Source: Acidobacteriota bacterium
GTDB taxonomy: Bacteria; Acidobacteriota; Terriglobia; Terriglobales; SCQP01
NCBI GenBank assembly: GCA_027459505.1
Contig: DAIDIE010000014.1
Coordinates: 124,001-188,000, forward strand
Direction of reading: 5' to 3'
DNA: 64,000 nt
Made by a program: the position numbers and the translations under genes. A model generated the notes under the pieces. That model made no database searches, was not told the DNA's origin, and saw nothing but the letters and a program-made list of their open reading frames with translations. Below are positions 1 through 7,981 of the stretch, one piece after another (position 1 is the stretch's first letter; each line of letters opens with the position of its first letter).

Positions 1-278
1 TGGACAGCTTCTACGACCGGCTGCACTATCTGGCGCCGATTTCCACTATCGCCACGGTTTGTTTGTTTGCCGCCATTTTCCTGCGTGAACTGCTTTCCCA
101 GGCCGGCGTCAAATCGCTGCTCATCGCCGCAGTGATCCTGTTCATGAGCCCGGCGCTCAGCCAGTCCATCGCCCGGGCGGGGCGCATCCGTGAATTTGGC
201 GGCTGGAATCCCGACCCGCAGGCGCATCCCGGCGGCCAAGAGCATCCGCGCCAACACCCCAGGCGGGGGCAGTCGTGA
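1..278 (+). CDS. mnhG: Mrp/Mnh-type Na+/H+ antiporter subunit G (5' truncated)
   Basis: The reading frame is open from base 3 and ends with TGA at 276-278; the true start lies left of the window. The visible protein begins with an Asp-x-x-x-x-Arg-Leu-His segment typical of the MnhG/PhaG family. Two hydrophobic segments follow, and the second ends in a Ser-Pro-Ala-x-Ser-x-x-Ile-Ala-Arg-Ala stretch, matching the family's usual last helix. The tail after that is polar and proline-rich. MnhG is a small membrane subunit of the multisubunit cation/proton antiporter. The stop codon overlaps the next start (TGATG), so the subunits are probably translationally coupled. Subunits E and F, which usually precede G, would be outside the window. 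Confidence 0.8.
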   Translation, partial: DSFYDRLHYLAPISTIATVCLFAAIFLRELLSQAGVKSLLIAAVILFMSPALSQSIARAGRIREFGGWNPDPQAHPGGQEHPRQHPRRGQS

Positions 279-601
279 TGCTCGTACTGCAGGTCGCAAG
301 CCTGGTGCTCGTGGCGATGGGCGCTACCGCGGTGATCCTCACGCGCAACCCGTTGCGCCAGTCGCTGAGCATGAGCCTCTACGGCTTGCTGCTGACGCTG
401 ATGTTTTTCCTGTTCCAGGCGCCCGACGTGGCGCTGGCCCAAATCGCTGTGGGCGCGGTGGCGCTCCCGCTCATGATTTTGCTGGCTCTCAGCAAGGTGA
501 AACAAAACGAGCGCGACGCCGCTTACGCGCGGCAACGCGATGAAAAGGCCAGCCAGGGTGAGCGGCGGGACAAGCCCTCGTCGCGAAAGGGGCAAGAATG
601 A
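278..601 (+). CDS. MbhD-like (DUF4040) antiporter/hydrogenase subunit
   Basis: A 107-residue protein with three predicted membrane helices. It carries the MbhD-type segment with Phe-Phe-Leu-x-x-Ala-Pro-Asp-Val-Ala-Leu-Ala-x-x-Ala-Val-Gly (about residues 43-60). In Mrp antiporters this domain is part of the C-terminal end of MrpA; in Mbh-type complexes it is a separate subunit, as here. ATG 278 overlaps the mnhG stop; a GTG one codon earlier (275) is possible. The C-terminal 35 residues are highly charged and probably cytoplasmic. It overlaps the next gene by 4 bp (ATGA). The family assignment is firm from the motif; its exact role in this complex is inferred from context. Confidence 0.8.
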   Translation: MLVLQVASLVLVAMGATAVILTRNPLRQSLSMSLYGLLLTLMFFLFQAPDVALAQIAVGAVALPLMILLALSKVKQNERDAAYARQRDEKASQGERRDKPSSRKGQE

Positions 602-1350
602 ACGCGCGCGCGCGTCTGCTGGTATTCGCTTTGGGAGCGCTGCTGCTGGGCGGCGCCTACATGGCAGCCTTGTCGCAATTGGCGCCGCTGGGTCGAGGGG
701 CCAGCGCCTATGCCGATATTCTCAACCGCGTCTGCGTCAGAGAGCGCCACATCACTGACGTGGTCACTGCCGTGAACTTCGACTACCGCGGCTTCGACAC
801 CCTGGGCGAGGAATTCATCATGTTCACCGCGGTGATGGGAGCGGTATTGCTTTTGCGCCGCGGTAAAGATGAGGTCCAGGCGCCCCAGGAAGACGAGCTC
901 ACCAGCCGCCGCGGCCGCAGGCGCAGCGACGCGGTGGCCCTGGCGGGCGTGGTTTTTACCGCGGTTTTGCTGCTGTTCGGCAGCTACGTCATCACCCACG
1001 GACAGCTCACACCGGGGGGCGGTTTTCAAGGCGGCGTGATTGCCTCCACGGCGCTATGGCTGGTTTACCTCAGCGGCAGTTACAAAGTCATGCGGCAGGT
1101 TGGCCCCAAGCCGCTGGTGGAAGCGGCCGAAGCGCTGGGAGCCGCCGGTTACGCCCTGGTGGGCCTGATCGGCCTTTTTCAAGGCGCGGCTTTCCTGCAA
1201 AACACCCTGCCGCCCGGCTCCATCGGCAGCCCGTTTTCGGGCGGCACGGTGCCCTTGATCGACATCGCTGTCGGCCTGGAAGTCAGTGGAGGATTCGTCC
1301 TGCTGCTGCTGACGTTTATGGAGGAAGTGCTGGAAATCCGCTTGCACTGA
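598..1350 (+). CDS. mnhB: MbhE-MnhB fusion subunit of cation/proton antiporter
   Basis: A 250-residue membrane protein with two parts. Residues about 1-90 resemble MbhE, with the Val-Asn-Phe-Asp-Tyr-Arg-Gly-Phe-Asp-Thr-Leu-Gly-Glu segment. Residues about 110-250 are an MnhB domain with the His-Gly-x-Leu-Thr-Pro-Gly-Gly-Gly-Phe-Gln-Gly-Gly signature and a final helix rich in Leu. In Mbh complexes these are often two genes, whereas in MrpA/MrpB the MbhE-like part is at the end of MrpA. The junction here is a charged linker near residues 90-106. The start ATG overlaps the upstream stop and the next gene follows after 6 bp, so this is one operon. Confidence 0.85.
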   Translation: MNARARLLVFALGALLLGGAYMAALSQLAPLGRGASAYADILNRVCVRERHITDVVTAVNFDYRGFDTLGEEFIMFTAVMGAVLLLRRGKDEVQAPQEDELTSRRGRRRSDAVALAGVVFTAVLLLFGSYVITHGQLTPGGGFQGGVIASTALWLVYLSGSYKVMRQVGPKPLVEAAEALGAAGYALVGLIGLFQGAAFLQNTLPPGSIGSPFSGGTVPLIDIAVGLEVSGGFVLLLLTFMEEVLEIRLH

Positions 1351-1356
1351 AACACT

Positions 1357-1704
1357 ATGCTCAACATTTTCTGCTACAGCATTGCCGCCTGGGTCCTGTT
1401 GATCGGACTCTACGGCGTGGTGACCAGCCGCAACTTGATTCATCTGGTGCTGTGCCTTTCCGTGATGGAAACCTCCACCTATGTGCTGCTCACCCTCATT
1501 GGCTACCGCGTCGGAGGGACCGCTCCGGTATTTGCCGACATCCCGGTGGGCACCAAGGCCGTCGATCCGGTCGTCCAGGCCTTGATGTTGACGGACGTTG
1601 TCGTGGAGGCCACCGTTATGGCGCTCCTGCTGGCACTGGCCGTCCAGGCACATAAGCGCACCGGCTCGCTGGACCCACACGATCTGCGCGCCCTGCAGGG
1701 CTAA
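1357..1704 (+). CDS. mnhC: Antiporter subunit C (NuoK-like)
   Basis: A 115-residue protein with three predicted membrane helices, the usual size for MnhC and its complex I relative NuoK. The conserved pattern is visible: Gly-Val-x-x-Ser-Arg-Asn-Leu-Ile at about residues 20-28, then Glu in the second helix (Val-Met-Glu-Thr), then Val-Asp-Pro-Val-Val-Gln-Ala-Leu-Met-Leu-Thr-Asp-Val-Val-Val before the last helix. The intramembrane acidic residues are thought to take part in proton transfer. It lies 6 bp after the MnhB gene and 12 bp before the large D subunit, in the standard C-D order. Confidence 0.9.
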   Translation: MLNIFCYSIAAWVLLIGLYGVVTSRNLIHLVLCLSVMETSTYVLLTLIGYRVGGTAPVFADIPVGTKAVDPVVQALMLTDVVVEATVMALLLALAVQAHKRTGSLDPHDLRALQG

Positions 1705-1716
1705 AGGCAAACCCTT

Positions 1717-3531
1717 ATGTGGATCATTCCACTCACGGTTGTTCTTCCCCTGCTGGGAGCTGCGGCGCTGGCGGTCGCGGGCTCAATCACACCCCGCCGC
1801 TGGGGTGACGCGGTTGCGCTTTTGATGGCCGCGCTGTGCTGCGGTTTTTGCCTTTACCTGTGCCGCGCTTCGGCCGGACACGAGCTGACTTACTGGTTTG
1901 GCGGGTGGCGGCCACGCCACTTTCCCACCACCGGCCTCGTTCCCACCCATCTGCAGGCGATTGGCATCGCCTTCGACGTCGACCCCATCGGCGCCGCGCT
2001 GGCCGCGCTCGGTTCGCTGCTGGTGTGCGCCGCCGTGCTGTTTGGCTGGAGTTATTTCGATAGCGTTGGCGTGCAGTTTCAGGTGCTGCTGCTGGCGTTT
2101 CTGGCGGCGACCTGCGGTTTTTGCCTGACTGGAGATCTGTTTAACCTGTTCGTCTTTTTCGAGCTGATGAGCGTTTCCGCCTTTGCCCTTTGCGGCTACA
2201 AGGTTGAAGAAAAAGGGCCCCTGCAAGGAGCGATGAATTTCGCGGTCACCAACACGGCCGGCGCGGTTTTCATTCTGACCGGCATCGCGTTGATCTACGC
2301 CCGCACCGGCGCGCTGAACATGGCGCAGGTGGGCGCGCAACTGCGCGCCAACCTGGCTGTTCAGCCCCGCCCCGGCGCGCTGGTGCTGGCCGCCTTTGCG
2401 CTGATCGCCTGCGGATTTGCGGTCAAGGCGGCAGTGGTTCCGTTTCACTTCTGGCTCGCCGACGCCCATGCGGTCGCCCCAACCCCGATTTGTATCCTGT
2501 TTTCCGGCGTGATGGTGGAATTGGGGCTGTACGGCATCGTCCGCGTTTATTGGAGTTGCTTCGCTGACGCCCTGACTCCCGAGCGGCAGCGGCTACGCTC
2601 GCTGCTGCTGGGGGCCGCCGTCCTTACCGCCTTGCTGGGGGCGCTCATGGCATGGCTGCAAAGCCATCTCAAGCGGCTATTAGCGTTTTCCACGATCAGC
2701 CATATGGGACTCATGCTGATGGGTGTCGCCCTGCTGACACCGCGCGGCCTTGCCGCAACGGCGCTTTATGTACTTGGCCACGGGGCGGTCAAGGGATCGC
2801 TTTTCCTGGGCGCCGGCATTGTGCTGCACCGCCTGCGCGGAGTCGATGTGGCGCGCCTGCACGGCCGCGGCCGTCCGTTGGTTTGGACGGGCGCGGTGTT
2901 TGCCCTGGGGGGATTGGCTCTGGCCGGCTTGCCACCCTTCGCCACCGCTACCGGCGATGACCAGCTCAGTCACGCGCTCAACCAATTGCATCTCGGCGGC
3001 CTTTGGCTGGTGTCTTTGATCGCCGCCGCCGTCACCGGAGGCGCGGTGCTGCGCAGCTATTTGCGCCTGTTTTGGGGCTTCGGCAAGCCTTCGCCCGCCG
3101 CCGCGCACCAGGAAAAAGAGGAGCCGGAAACCAAGCCAGGACGCATTCCTGCGGTAATGTTTGCTCCCTATGCGGGTTTGCTGCTCCTGGGCATCGCCCT
3201 CACTTTCTGGCCGGGTCTGCCCGAGGGTGCCTTGCATGCCGCGCAGCAGTTCACCTCTTCGGCAAGCTATCGCACCCAGCTTCTGCGGCAGTCTCCGCCG
3301 CTGCCCCAACCCCTATCCACCCCAGGACCACAGGAGCCCTGGAGGGGAGTGCTGAGCGCCGGACTGGCGCTGGCGCTCGCCACGTTATCGGTGCGCTTCT
3401 CTTCGCTGCGCGGCCGCGATTGGGGACGCCCCTTCCATCGGCTGCACAGCGGGCATGTCGGCGATTACGTGAGCTGGCTGGTGCTCGGGGTTGGGGTGTT
3501 TGCGGGGCTGCTGTTGTGGCTGCCGCATTAA
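1717..3531 (+). CDS. mnhD: Antiporter subunit D (proton-translocating, NuoN/MrpD-like)
   Basis: A 604-residue polytopic membrane protein of the complex I antiporter-like family. Both expected charged intramembrane residues are visible: Glu in Phe-Phe-Glu-Leu-Met-Ser (helix 5, about residue 149) and Lys in Phe-Ala-Val-Lys-Ala-Ala-Val-Val-Pro-Phe-His-Phe-Trp-Leu-x-Asp-Ala-His (about residues 236-253). These form the proton channel in characterised homologues. It is about 100 residues longer than a typical MrpD, the excess lying in a C-terminal Pro-rich loop near residues 470-560 and extra hydrophobic segments. It is the last clear gene of the operon. No MrpA-type large subunit is visible, but it could lie upstream. 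Confidence 0.88.
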   Translation: MWIIPLTVVLPLLGAAALAVAGSITPRRWGDAVALLMAALCCGFCLYLCRASAGHELTYWFGGWRPRHFPTTGLVPTHLQAIGIAFDVDPIGAALAALGSLLVCAAVLFGWSYFDSVGVQFQVLLLAFLAATCGFCLTGDLFNLFVFFELMSVSAFALCGYKVEEKGPLQGAMNFAVTNTAGAVFILTGIALIYARTGALNMAQVGAQLRANLAVQPRPGALVLAAFALIACGFAVKAAVVPFHFWLADAHAVAPTPICILFSGVMVELGLYGIVRVYWSCFADALTPERQRLRSLLLGAAVLTALLGALMAWLQSHLKRLLAFSTISHMGLMLMGVALLTPRGLAATALYVLGHGAVKGSLFLGAGIVLHRLRGVDVARLHGRGRPLVWTGAVFALGGLALAGLPPFATATGDDQLSHALNQLHLGGLWLVSLIAAAVTGGAVLRSYLRLFWGFGKPSPAAAHQEKEEPETKPGRIPAVMFAPYAGLLLLGIALTFWPGLPEGALHAAQQFTSSASYRTQLLRQSPPLPQPLSTPGPQEPWRGVLSAGLALALATLSVRFSSLRGRDWGRPFHRLHSGHVGDYVSWLVLGVGVFAGLLLWLPH

Positions 3532-3559
3532 TGCGGTTCCCTGGGTGTAGAGTTGGCTT

Positions 3560-3754
3560 ATGTTGTGGCTCTGCTTTGCCGTGCTGGCCGCTGTTTGGCT
3601 CATGACGGGCAGCTCCTTTTTCGCCTTTGCGGCGGCTTTCGCGCTCGCGCTCTGCTGGCGGGGATACTGCGCTCTCGTTAGCGATGGCGGCCAACCTCAG
3701 AGCGACACCACTGCCCGTCACCGCCACCCTGACCAGCCCGCTTGCGGCAAGTAA
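3560..3754 (+). CDS. Possible small membrane protein
   Basis: A 64-codon ORF starting 28 bp after mnhD. Residues 1-41 are strongly hydrophobic and could form one or two membrane helices; the rest is polar with several His. No family is recognised. It fills the gap before ispH and ends 10 bp before the ispH start. It could be a real small gene of the antiporter operon or a chance frame in GC-rich DNA. Confidence 0.3.
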   Translation: MLWLCFAVLAAVWLMTGSSFFAFAAAFALALCWRGYCALVSDGGQPQSDTTARHRHPDQPACGK

Positions 3755-3764
3755 GACTGATAAA

Positions 3765-4751
3765 ATGGACAGGTACCCTGTTTTTCCGGGAAGGTGCCCG
3801 CTGTCAGCCAAACGCATTGTCATCCTGAAACCACGCGGCTTCTGCGCCGGCGTGGTCCGCGCCGTCGAGGCCGTGGAACGCGCCCTGGATACCTTTGGGC
3901 CGCCGATCTACGTGCTCAAGGAGATCGTCCACAACCGCACCGTCATCCGCAGCCTGGAAGAGCGCGGCGCCATCTTTGTGCGCAACCTGGCGGAGGCGCC
4001 CACCGGCGCGCGCGTGTTTTTCAGCGCTCACGGCGTTTCGCCCCAGATGTGGGAACAGGCGCGCGAGCGCGGTTTGCAGGTCATCGACGCCACCTGTCCT
4101 CTGGTCAGTAAGGTTCACTTCGAGGCCCAGGATTACACCCGCCGCGGTTACAGCATCGTCATCATCGGACATCATGAGCACGACGAAATCGTCGGCCTGC
4201 TCGGCGAAGTGCCGGCGGGGACACCCGTAGTGGAAAACGTGCAGCAGGTCGACGAGTTGCGGATTCCCGACCCCAACAAGGTCGCCTACCTGACCCAGAC
4301 CACGCTGAGCCTCGACGAGGCCGCCGCCATCATTCAACGGCTCCGCGAACGCTTTCCCAACATCTCCGCGCCCAAGGCGCAGGATATCTGCTATGCCACC
4401 CAGAACCGCCAGACGGCGCTCAAGCTGGTGGCGCCCAAGGTGGATCTGGTGTTAGTGGTTGGGTCGGAAAACAGCTCCAACTCCCTGCGCCTGGTGGAGG
4501 TCGCCCAGAACGCCGGCGCGCCAGCCTACCGCATTGACGGCGTCGCAGAGATCGATTCGCGCTGGCTGACCGACGTGCACACGCTCGGCTTGACCGCCGG
4601 CGCCTCGGCCCCCGAGTCGCTGGTGCAACAGGTGGTCCAGGTCTTGCGCACACGCTTCGGCTTCGAATCCGTGGAGGAGGCGGGCGACATTATCGAAAAT
4701 GTCCGCTTTGTCCTTCCTGAAGAAGTGTTGCGCGCGCAACCCACCGTCTAG
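3765..4751 (+). CDS. ispH: 4-hydroxy-3-methylbut-2-enyl diphosphate reductase
   Basis: IspH reduces HMBPP to IPP and DMAPP, the last step of the MEP isoprenoid pathway. All three cysteines that hold the [4Fe-4S] cluster are in their expected settings: Gly-Phe-Cys-Ala-Gly-Val near the N-terminus, Asp-Ala-Thr-Cys-Pro-Leu-Val in the middle, and Asp-Ile-Cys-Tyr-Ala-Thr-Gln-Asn-Arg-Gln. The Ser-Ala-His-Gly-Val-Ser and Gly-His-His-Glu-His-Asp-Glu histidine motifs and the Ser-Ser-Asn-Ser substrate loop are also present. The frame is open from 3627, but ATG 3765 gives 328 residues, close to the family length, so it is preferred. The gene stands alone between the antiporter operon and the aromatic genes. 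Confidence 0.93.
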   Translation: MDRYPVFPGRCPLSAKRIVILKPRGFCAGVVRAVEAVERALDTFGPPIYVLKEIVHNRTVIRSLEERGAIFVRNLAEAPTGARVFFSAHGVSPQMWEQARERGLQVIDATCPLVSKVHFEAQDYTRRGYSIVIIGHHEHDEIVGLLGEVPAGTPVVENVQQVDELRIPDPNKVAYLTQTTLSLDEAAAIIQRLRERFPNISAPKAQDICYATQNRQTALKLVAPKVDLVLVVGSENSSNSLRLVEVAQNAGAPAYRIDGVAEIDSRWLTDVHTLGLTAGASAPESLVQQVVQVLRTRFGFESVEEAGDIIENVRFVLPEEVLRAQPTV

Positions 4752-4874
4752 ATTGCGCTCTCGCCATGCGGACGTGGGGCGTGTTCTAATAGAACCCTAT
4801 TCCCTGACCGCTAGGTAAGGGCCGGCCCGCGCCCCGTTTACGCCGGCTGGACTCGCTTACGCGCGGTTCAAAGG

Positions 4875-5177
4875 ATGACGATGGACATCGGAGACTGGCG
4901 CGTAAAGATAGATGAGCTCGACCAGCAGTTGGTGAAACTGCTCAACGAGCGCTGCCGCTGCGCGGTGGAAATTGGCAAGCTGAAACGCGAAAAGCAACTC
5001 CCGGTCTACGAGCCGGAGCGTGAGCTGGCGGTTTTCGAGCGTGTTGCCCAAGCCAATCACGGGCCCTTGACCGATCAGGCCGTGCGCCACATTTTTGAGC
5101 GGATTATCGATGAAATGCGCGCCGTGCAGCGCGTGGAAATTATCGAGAAGCACGGCGCCGGCGCTCAGCATTCCTGA
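4875..5177 (+). CDS. aroQ: Chorismate mutase, AroQ type
   Basis: A 100-residue all-helical chorismate mutase. The AroQ layout is visible: an N-terminal Arg in Trp-Arg-Val-Lys-Ile-Asp-Glu-Leu-Asp, then Leu-Leu-Asn-Glu-Arg, Ile-Gly-Lys-Leu-Lys and Tyr-Glu-Pro-Glu-Arg-Glu. These supply the arginines, lysine and glutamate that surround chorismate. The enzyme converts chorismate to prephenate on the way to Phe and Tyr. It lies 60 bp before a DAHP synthase; AroQ and this type of DAHP synthase often interact or are fused, allowing prephenate-sensitive control, so a complex of the two products is plausible. An ATG two codons downstream (4881) is an alternative start. Confidence 0.9.
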   Translation: MTMDIGDWRVKIDELDQQLVKLLNERCRCAVEIGKLKREKQLPVYEPERELAVFERVAQANHGPLTDQAVRHIFERIIDEMRAVQRVEIIEKHGAGAQHS

Positions 5178-5237
5178 GCCGGCGCGAGCGGATGGAAGCG
5201 CCGCCCGGAGGCGGCCGCGAGTTTAGGAGCATTTTTC

Positions 5238-6284
5238 ATGATCGTCGTTATGCAGCCGGAGGCCAGCGAGGCGCAGATTCAGAGCGTCATCGACCACCTC
5301 GTAAACCTGGGGTTTGATATTCACCGCTCGACCGGGGTGGAGCGCACCGTGTTGGGTTGCGTGGGCGCCACCGCGAACATCGACGTTCGCGATGTGGAGG
5401 TGCTGGAAGGCGTCGCCGAGGCGCATCGCATCTCCTCCCCCTACAAGTTGGCCGGCCGTTCTTTCCGGCCGGAAGGAACCATCATCAAGGCGGGGCCGCT
5501 CACCATCGGGGGAGACGAAATTCCCATCATTGCCGGGCCCTGCTCGATTGAGAGCCGGGAACAGTTGTTCGCGGTGGCCGAGCAGGTGGCCGCGGCCGGC
5601 GCGCGCGGACTGCGCGGCGGAGCCTTCAAACCCCGCTCCTCTCCCTACAGCTTCCAGGGCATGGGCGAGGAGGGCCTCAAACTGCTGCGCGAAGCCTGCG
5701 ATCACTATGAAATGGCCGCCGTCAGCGAAGTCATGTCGGAAACGCAGATCCCGCTGATGCTGCAATACGTCGACATCCTGCAGGTGGGCGCGCGCAACAT
5801 GCAGAATTTCAACCTGCTGCGCGAACTGGGCAAGATCCGCAAGCCGATCCTGTTGAAGCGCGGCATCGCCGCCACCATCGAAGAGCTGCTGCTCTCCGCC
5901 GAATACATCATGGCCGGGGGCAACTACGAAGTGATCCTGTGCGAGCGCGGCATTCGCACCTTCGAGACCTACACGCGCAACACCCTCGATCTGTCGGCGA
6001 TTCCGGTGGTGCACAAGCTCTCGCACTTGCCCATCATTGCCGATCCGTCCCATGGCACCGGACGGCGCGACAAGGTGCCCCCCATGGCGCGCGCCGCGGT
6101 CGCCGCCGGCGGCGACGGCGTGATCATGGAAGTGCACTGCAATCCGGAAAAGGCGCTCAGCGACGGCGCCCAGTCCCTCTATCCGCAACAGTTCACCAAA
6201 CTGATGGAGGAACTGCGCCTGATCGCCACCGCGGTGAATAAGCGGGTCGCTCCCGCCCGCGCCTTTGCGGCACAACAGCGCTAA
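5238..6284 (+). CDS. aroF: 3-deoxy-7-phosphoheptulonate (DAHP) synthase with N-terminal regulatory domain
   Basis: DAHP synthase condenses PEP and erythrose 4-phosphate, the first step of the shikimate pathway. Residues about 1-70 form a ferredoxin-like domain, as in Thermotoga-type enzymes where it binds aromatic amino acids. The catalytic barrel follows with Ala-Gly-Pro-Cys-Ser-Ile-Glu-Ser (metal-binding Cys), Gly-Gly-Ala-Phe-Lys-Pro-Arg-Ser-Ser-Pro-Tyr, Gln-Val-Gly-Ala-Arg-Asn-Met-Gln-Asn and Ala-Asp-Pro-Ser-His-Gly-Thr-Gly-Arg. Length (348) is normal for this subtype. A GGAG sits just upstream of ATG 5238. The gene is followed at once by a strong terminator, so it is the last gene of the aroQ-aroF unit. 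Confidence 0.95.
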   Translation: MIVVMQPEASEAQIQSVIDHLVNLGFDIHRSTGVERTVLGCVGATANIDVRDVEVLEGVAEAHRISSPYKLAGRSFRPEGTIIKAGPLTIGGDEIPIIAGPCSIESREQLFAVAEQVAAAGARGLRGGAFKPRSSPYSFQGMGEEGLKLLREACDHYEMAAVSEVMSETQIPLMLQYVDILQVGARNMQNFNLLRELGKIRKPILLKRGIAATIEELLLSAEYIMAGGNYEVILCERGIRTFETYTRNTLDLSAIPVVHKLSHLPIIADPSHGTGRRDKVPPMARAAVAAGGDGVIMEVHCNPEKALSDGAQSLYPQQFTKLMEELRLIATAVNKRVAPARAFAAQQR

Positions 6285-6305
6285 AACGCCTCGACCCAAC
6301 TCGGA

Positions 6306-6343
6306 GCGGGCGCCCGGCCATCCTGCCGGGCGCCCGCTTTTTT
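6306..6343 (+). terminator. Rho-independent terminator after aroF
   Basis: A perfect 13-bp GC stem (GCGGGCGCCCGGC at 6306-6318 paired with 6325-6337), a 6-nt loop and a run of six T. It terminates aroF transcription just before the convergent permease gene. No matching T-run exists on the other strand. Confidence 0.95.
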
Positions 6344-6354
6344 CTTTTGGCGAT

Positions 6355-7917
6355 CTACTTCGAGAGTGCGGCGGCCTTGCGCGGCTGATAGAACTCACTG
6401 CGCTTGCGGCTGTAGGAGAAGTAGATCACCAGTCCGATCGCCAGCCAGCCCACAAAGCGAATCCAGGTCAGCACCGTCAGACCGGTCATCAGCACCACGC
6501 AGAAGGCAATCGAAATCAGCGGGAACCAGGGCACCAGCGGAACCCGGAAGCCGCGCGGACGCTCCGGCTGACGGCGGCGCAACAGGATCACGCCCAGCGA
6601 AACCAGCACAAACGCAAACAACGTCCCGATGTTGGAGAGATCGGCGGCGGTTCCAATGTCGATGATCCCCGCCGGAATGCCAACCGCCGCCCCCGCGATC
6701 CAGGTCGACCAGTGCGGCGTCTTGAAGCGCGGGTGAACTTTGGAAAACAGCTTGGGCAGCAGTCCATCGCGCGACATGGCAAACCAGATCCGCGTCTGCC
6801 CATACTGAAAGACCAGCAGCGACGAGAGCATCCCCATGATCGCGCCGATGATGATGATCGCCTGCAGGACATGATTGGCGTGCAAATGCCGCAGCGCGTA
6901 GCCCACCGGCGCGTCGCCCGCCGGCGTGCCGCTCATGAACGTGGTGTACTTCATCATCCCCAGCAGCACAATCGCCACGCCGACATACAGAACCGTGCAG
7001 ACCACCAGACTGGCGATGATGCCGAAGGGCAGGTCGCGCTGCGGGTTGGTGGATTCTTCCGCCGCCGTCGACACCGAATCGAAGCCGATATAAGTGAAGA
7101 AAATGATCGCTCCGCCGGTGACCACGCCCGCAAACCCATTGGGAGCGAATGGATGCCAATTGGCCGGATTGACCAGCATGCCGCCGGCCACGATGAAGGT
7201 GAGGATGGCGGCGATCTTGATCCCGACCATGACGTTGTTGGTCTCCGCCGATTCCCTGATTCCCTGAATCAGCAGCACGGTCAAGACAAACACCACCAGA
7301 AAGGCGGGGACATTGAACCAGGCGCCGGTGAGGTGTCCGTCGGCAATCACCGGAATGGACCAGCGGTCCGGCAGGTTGATGTGGAAGTTCTGCAGCGCGT
7401 CTTTAAAATAGCCGCCGAAGCCCACCGCTACGGCGATGTTGCTGACGGCATATTCCAGGATGAGGTCCCATCCGATGATCCAGGCAAAGATCTCGCCCAG
7501 CGTAGCGTAGGAGTACGTGTAAGCGCTGCCCGCAATGGGGATCATCGATGCTAGCTCGGCGTAACAGAGGCCGGCAAAACTGCAGGCCAGCGCCACCAGG
7601 ATGAACGACAACGCGATCGCGGGACCGGCCGCCGGACGTCCGTGCTCCAGCACGTGCGCAGTGCTGTGGTAACGGAGCAGGTTCACCAGGAGATCCATCA
7701 CCTGCGCGTTGAGAATGGACGGCGCCTTGTAGTATTCCCCCGCCGCCGCCGTTCCTGTTAGTACAAAAATGCCGGAGCCGATAATGGCGCCAATGCCCAG
7801 GGCGGTCAGGCTCCACGGCCCCAGCGTCTTCTTCAGGCGGCTTTGCGGATCCTCCGAATCGGCGATGAGCTTGTCGATGGACTTGGTGCGCAGCAGTTGC
7901 GATTCGCCGTTCGGCAT
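6355..7917 (-). CDS. APC-superfamily amino acid permease (cationic amino acid transporter type)
   Basis: A 520-residue permease with about 12-14 hydrophobic segments. The first helix has Gly-Ile-Gly-Ala-Ile-Ile-Gly-Ser-Gly-Ile-Phe-Val-Leu-Thr-Gly, the substrate and ion binding motif of the APC superfamily. Leu-Ala-Ser-Met-Ile-Pro-Ile-Ala-Gly-Ser-Ala-Tyr-Thr-Tyr is typical of the CAT/YfnA branch, as is Phe-Asp-Ser-Val-Ser-Thr-Ala-Ala-Glu-Glu-Ser-x-Asn-Pro-Gln-Arg-Asp-Leu-Pro. The substrate is probably an amino acid but cannot be read from sequence. The gene stands alone. A TACCCT box lies 6 nt before ATG on the minus strand, so its mRNA may be leaderless. Confidence 0.88.
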   Translation of the reverse strand: MPNGESQLLRTKSIDKLIADSEDPQSRLKKTLGPWSLTALGIGAIIGSGIFVLTGTAAAGEYYKAPSILNAQVMDLLVNLLRYHSTAHVLEHGRPAAGPAIALSFILVALACSFAGLCYAELASMIPIAGSAYTYSYATLGEIFAWIIGWDLILEYAVSNIAVAVGFGGYFKDALQNFHINLPDRWSIPVIADGHLTGAWFNVPAFLVVFVLTVLLIQGIRESAETNNVMVGIKIAAILTFIVAGGMLVNPANWHPFAPNGFAGVVTGGAIIFFTYIGFDSVSTAAEESTNPQRDLPFGIIASLVVCTVLYVGVAIVLLGMMKYTTFMSGTPAGDAPVGYALRHLHANHVLQAIIIIGAIMGMLSSLLVFQYGQTRIWFAMSRDGLLPKLFSKVHPRFKTPHWSTWIAGAAVGIPAGIIDIGTAADLSNIGTLFAFVLVSLGVILLRRRQPERPRGFRVPLVPWFPLISIAFCVVLMTGLTVLTWIRFVGWLAIGLVIYFSYSRKRSEFYQPRKAAALSK

Positions 7918-7981
7918 AGAAACAGGGTAGCAGGAGGGCGTTGCTTACGGGAGGCGGTGTTCGTACCCGGGCCCGGAGTGG

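Noticed and set aside
5223-6398. 391-codon ORF antisense to aroF
   Set aside because: Shadow frame; the aroF product is unmistakable.
6265-7554. 429-codon plus-strand ORF over the permease gene
   Set aside because: Arg/His/Gln-rich shadow; the minus strand encodes a clear permease.
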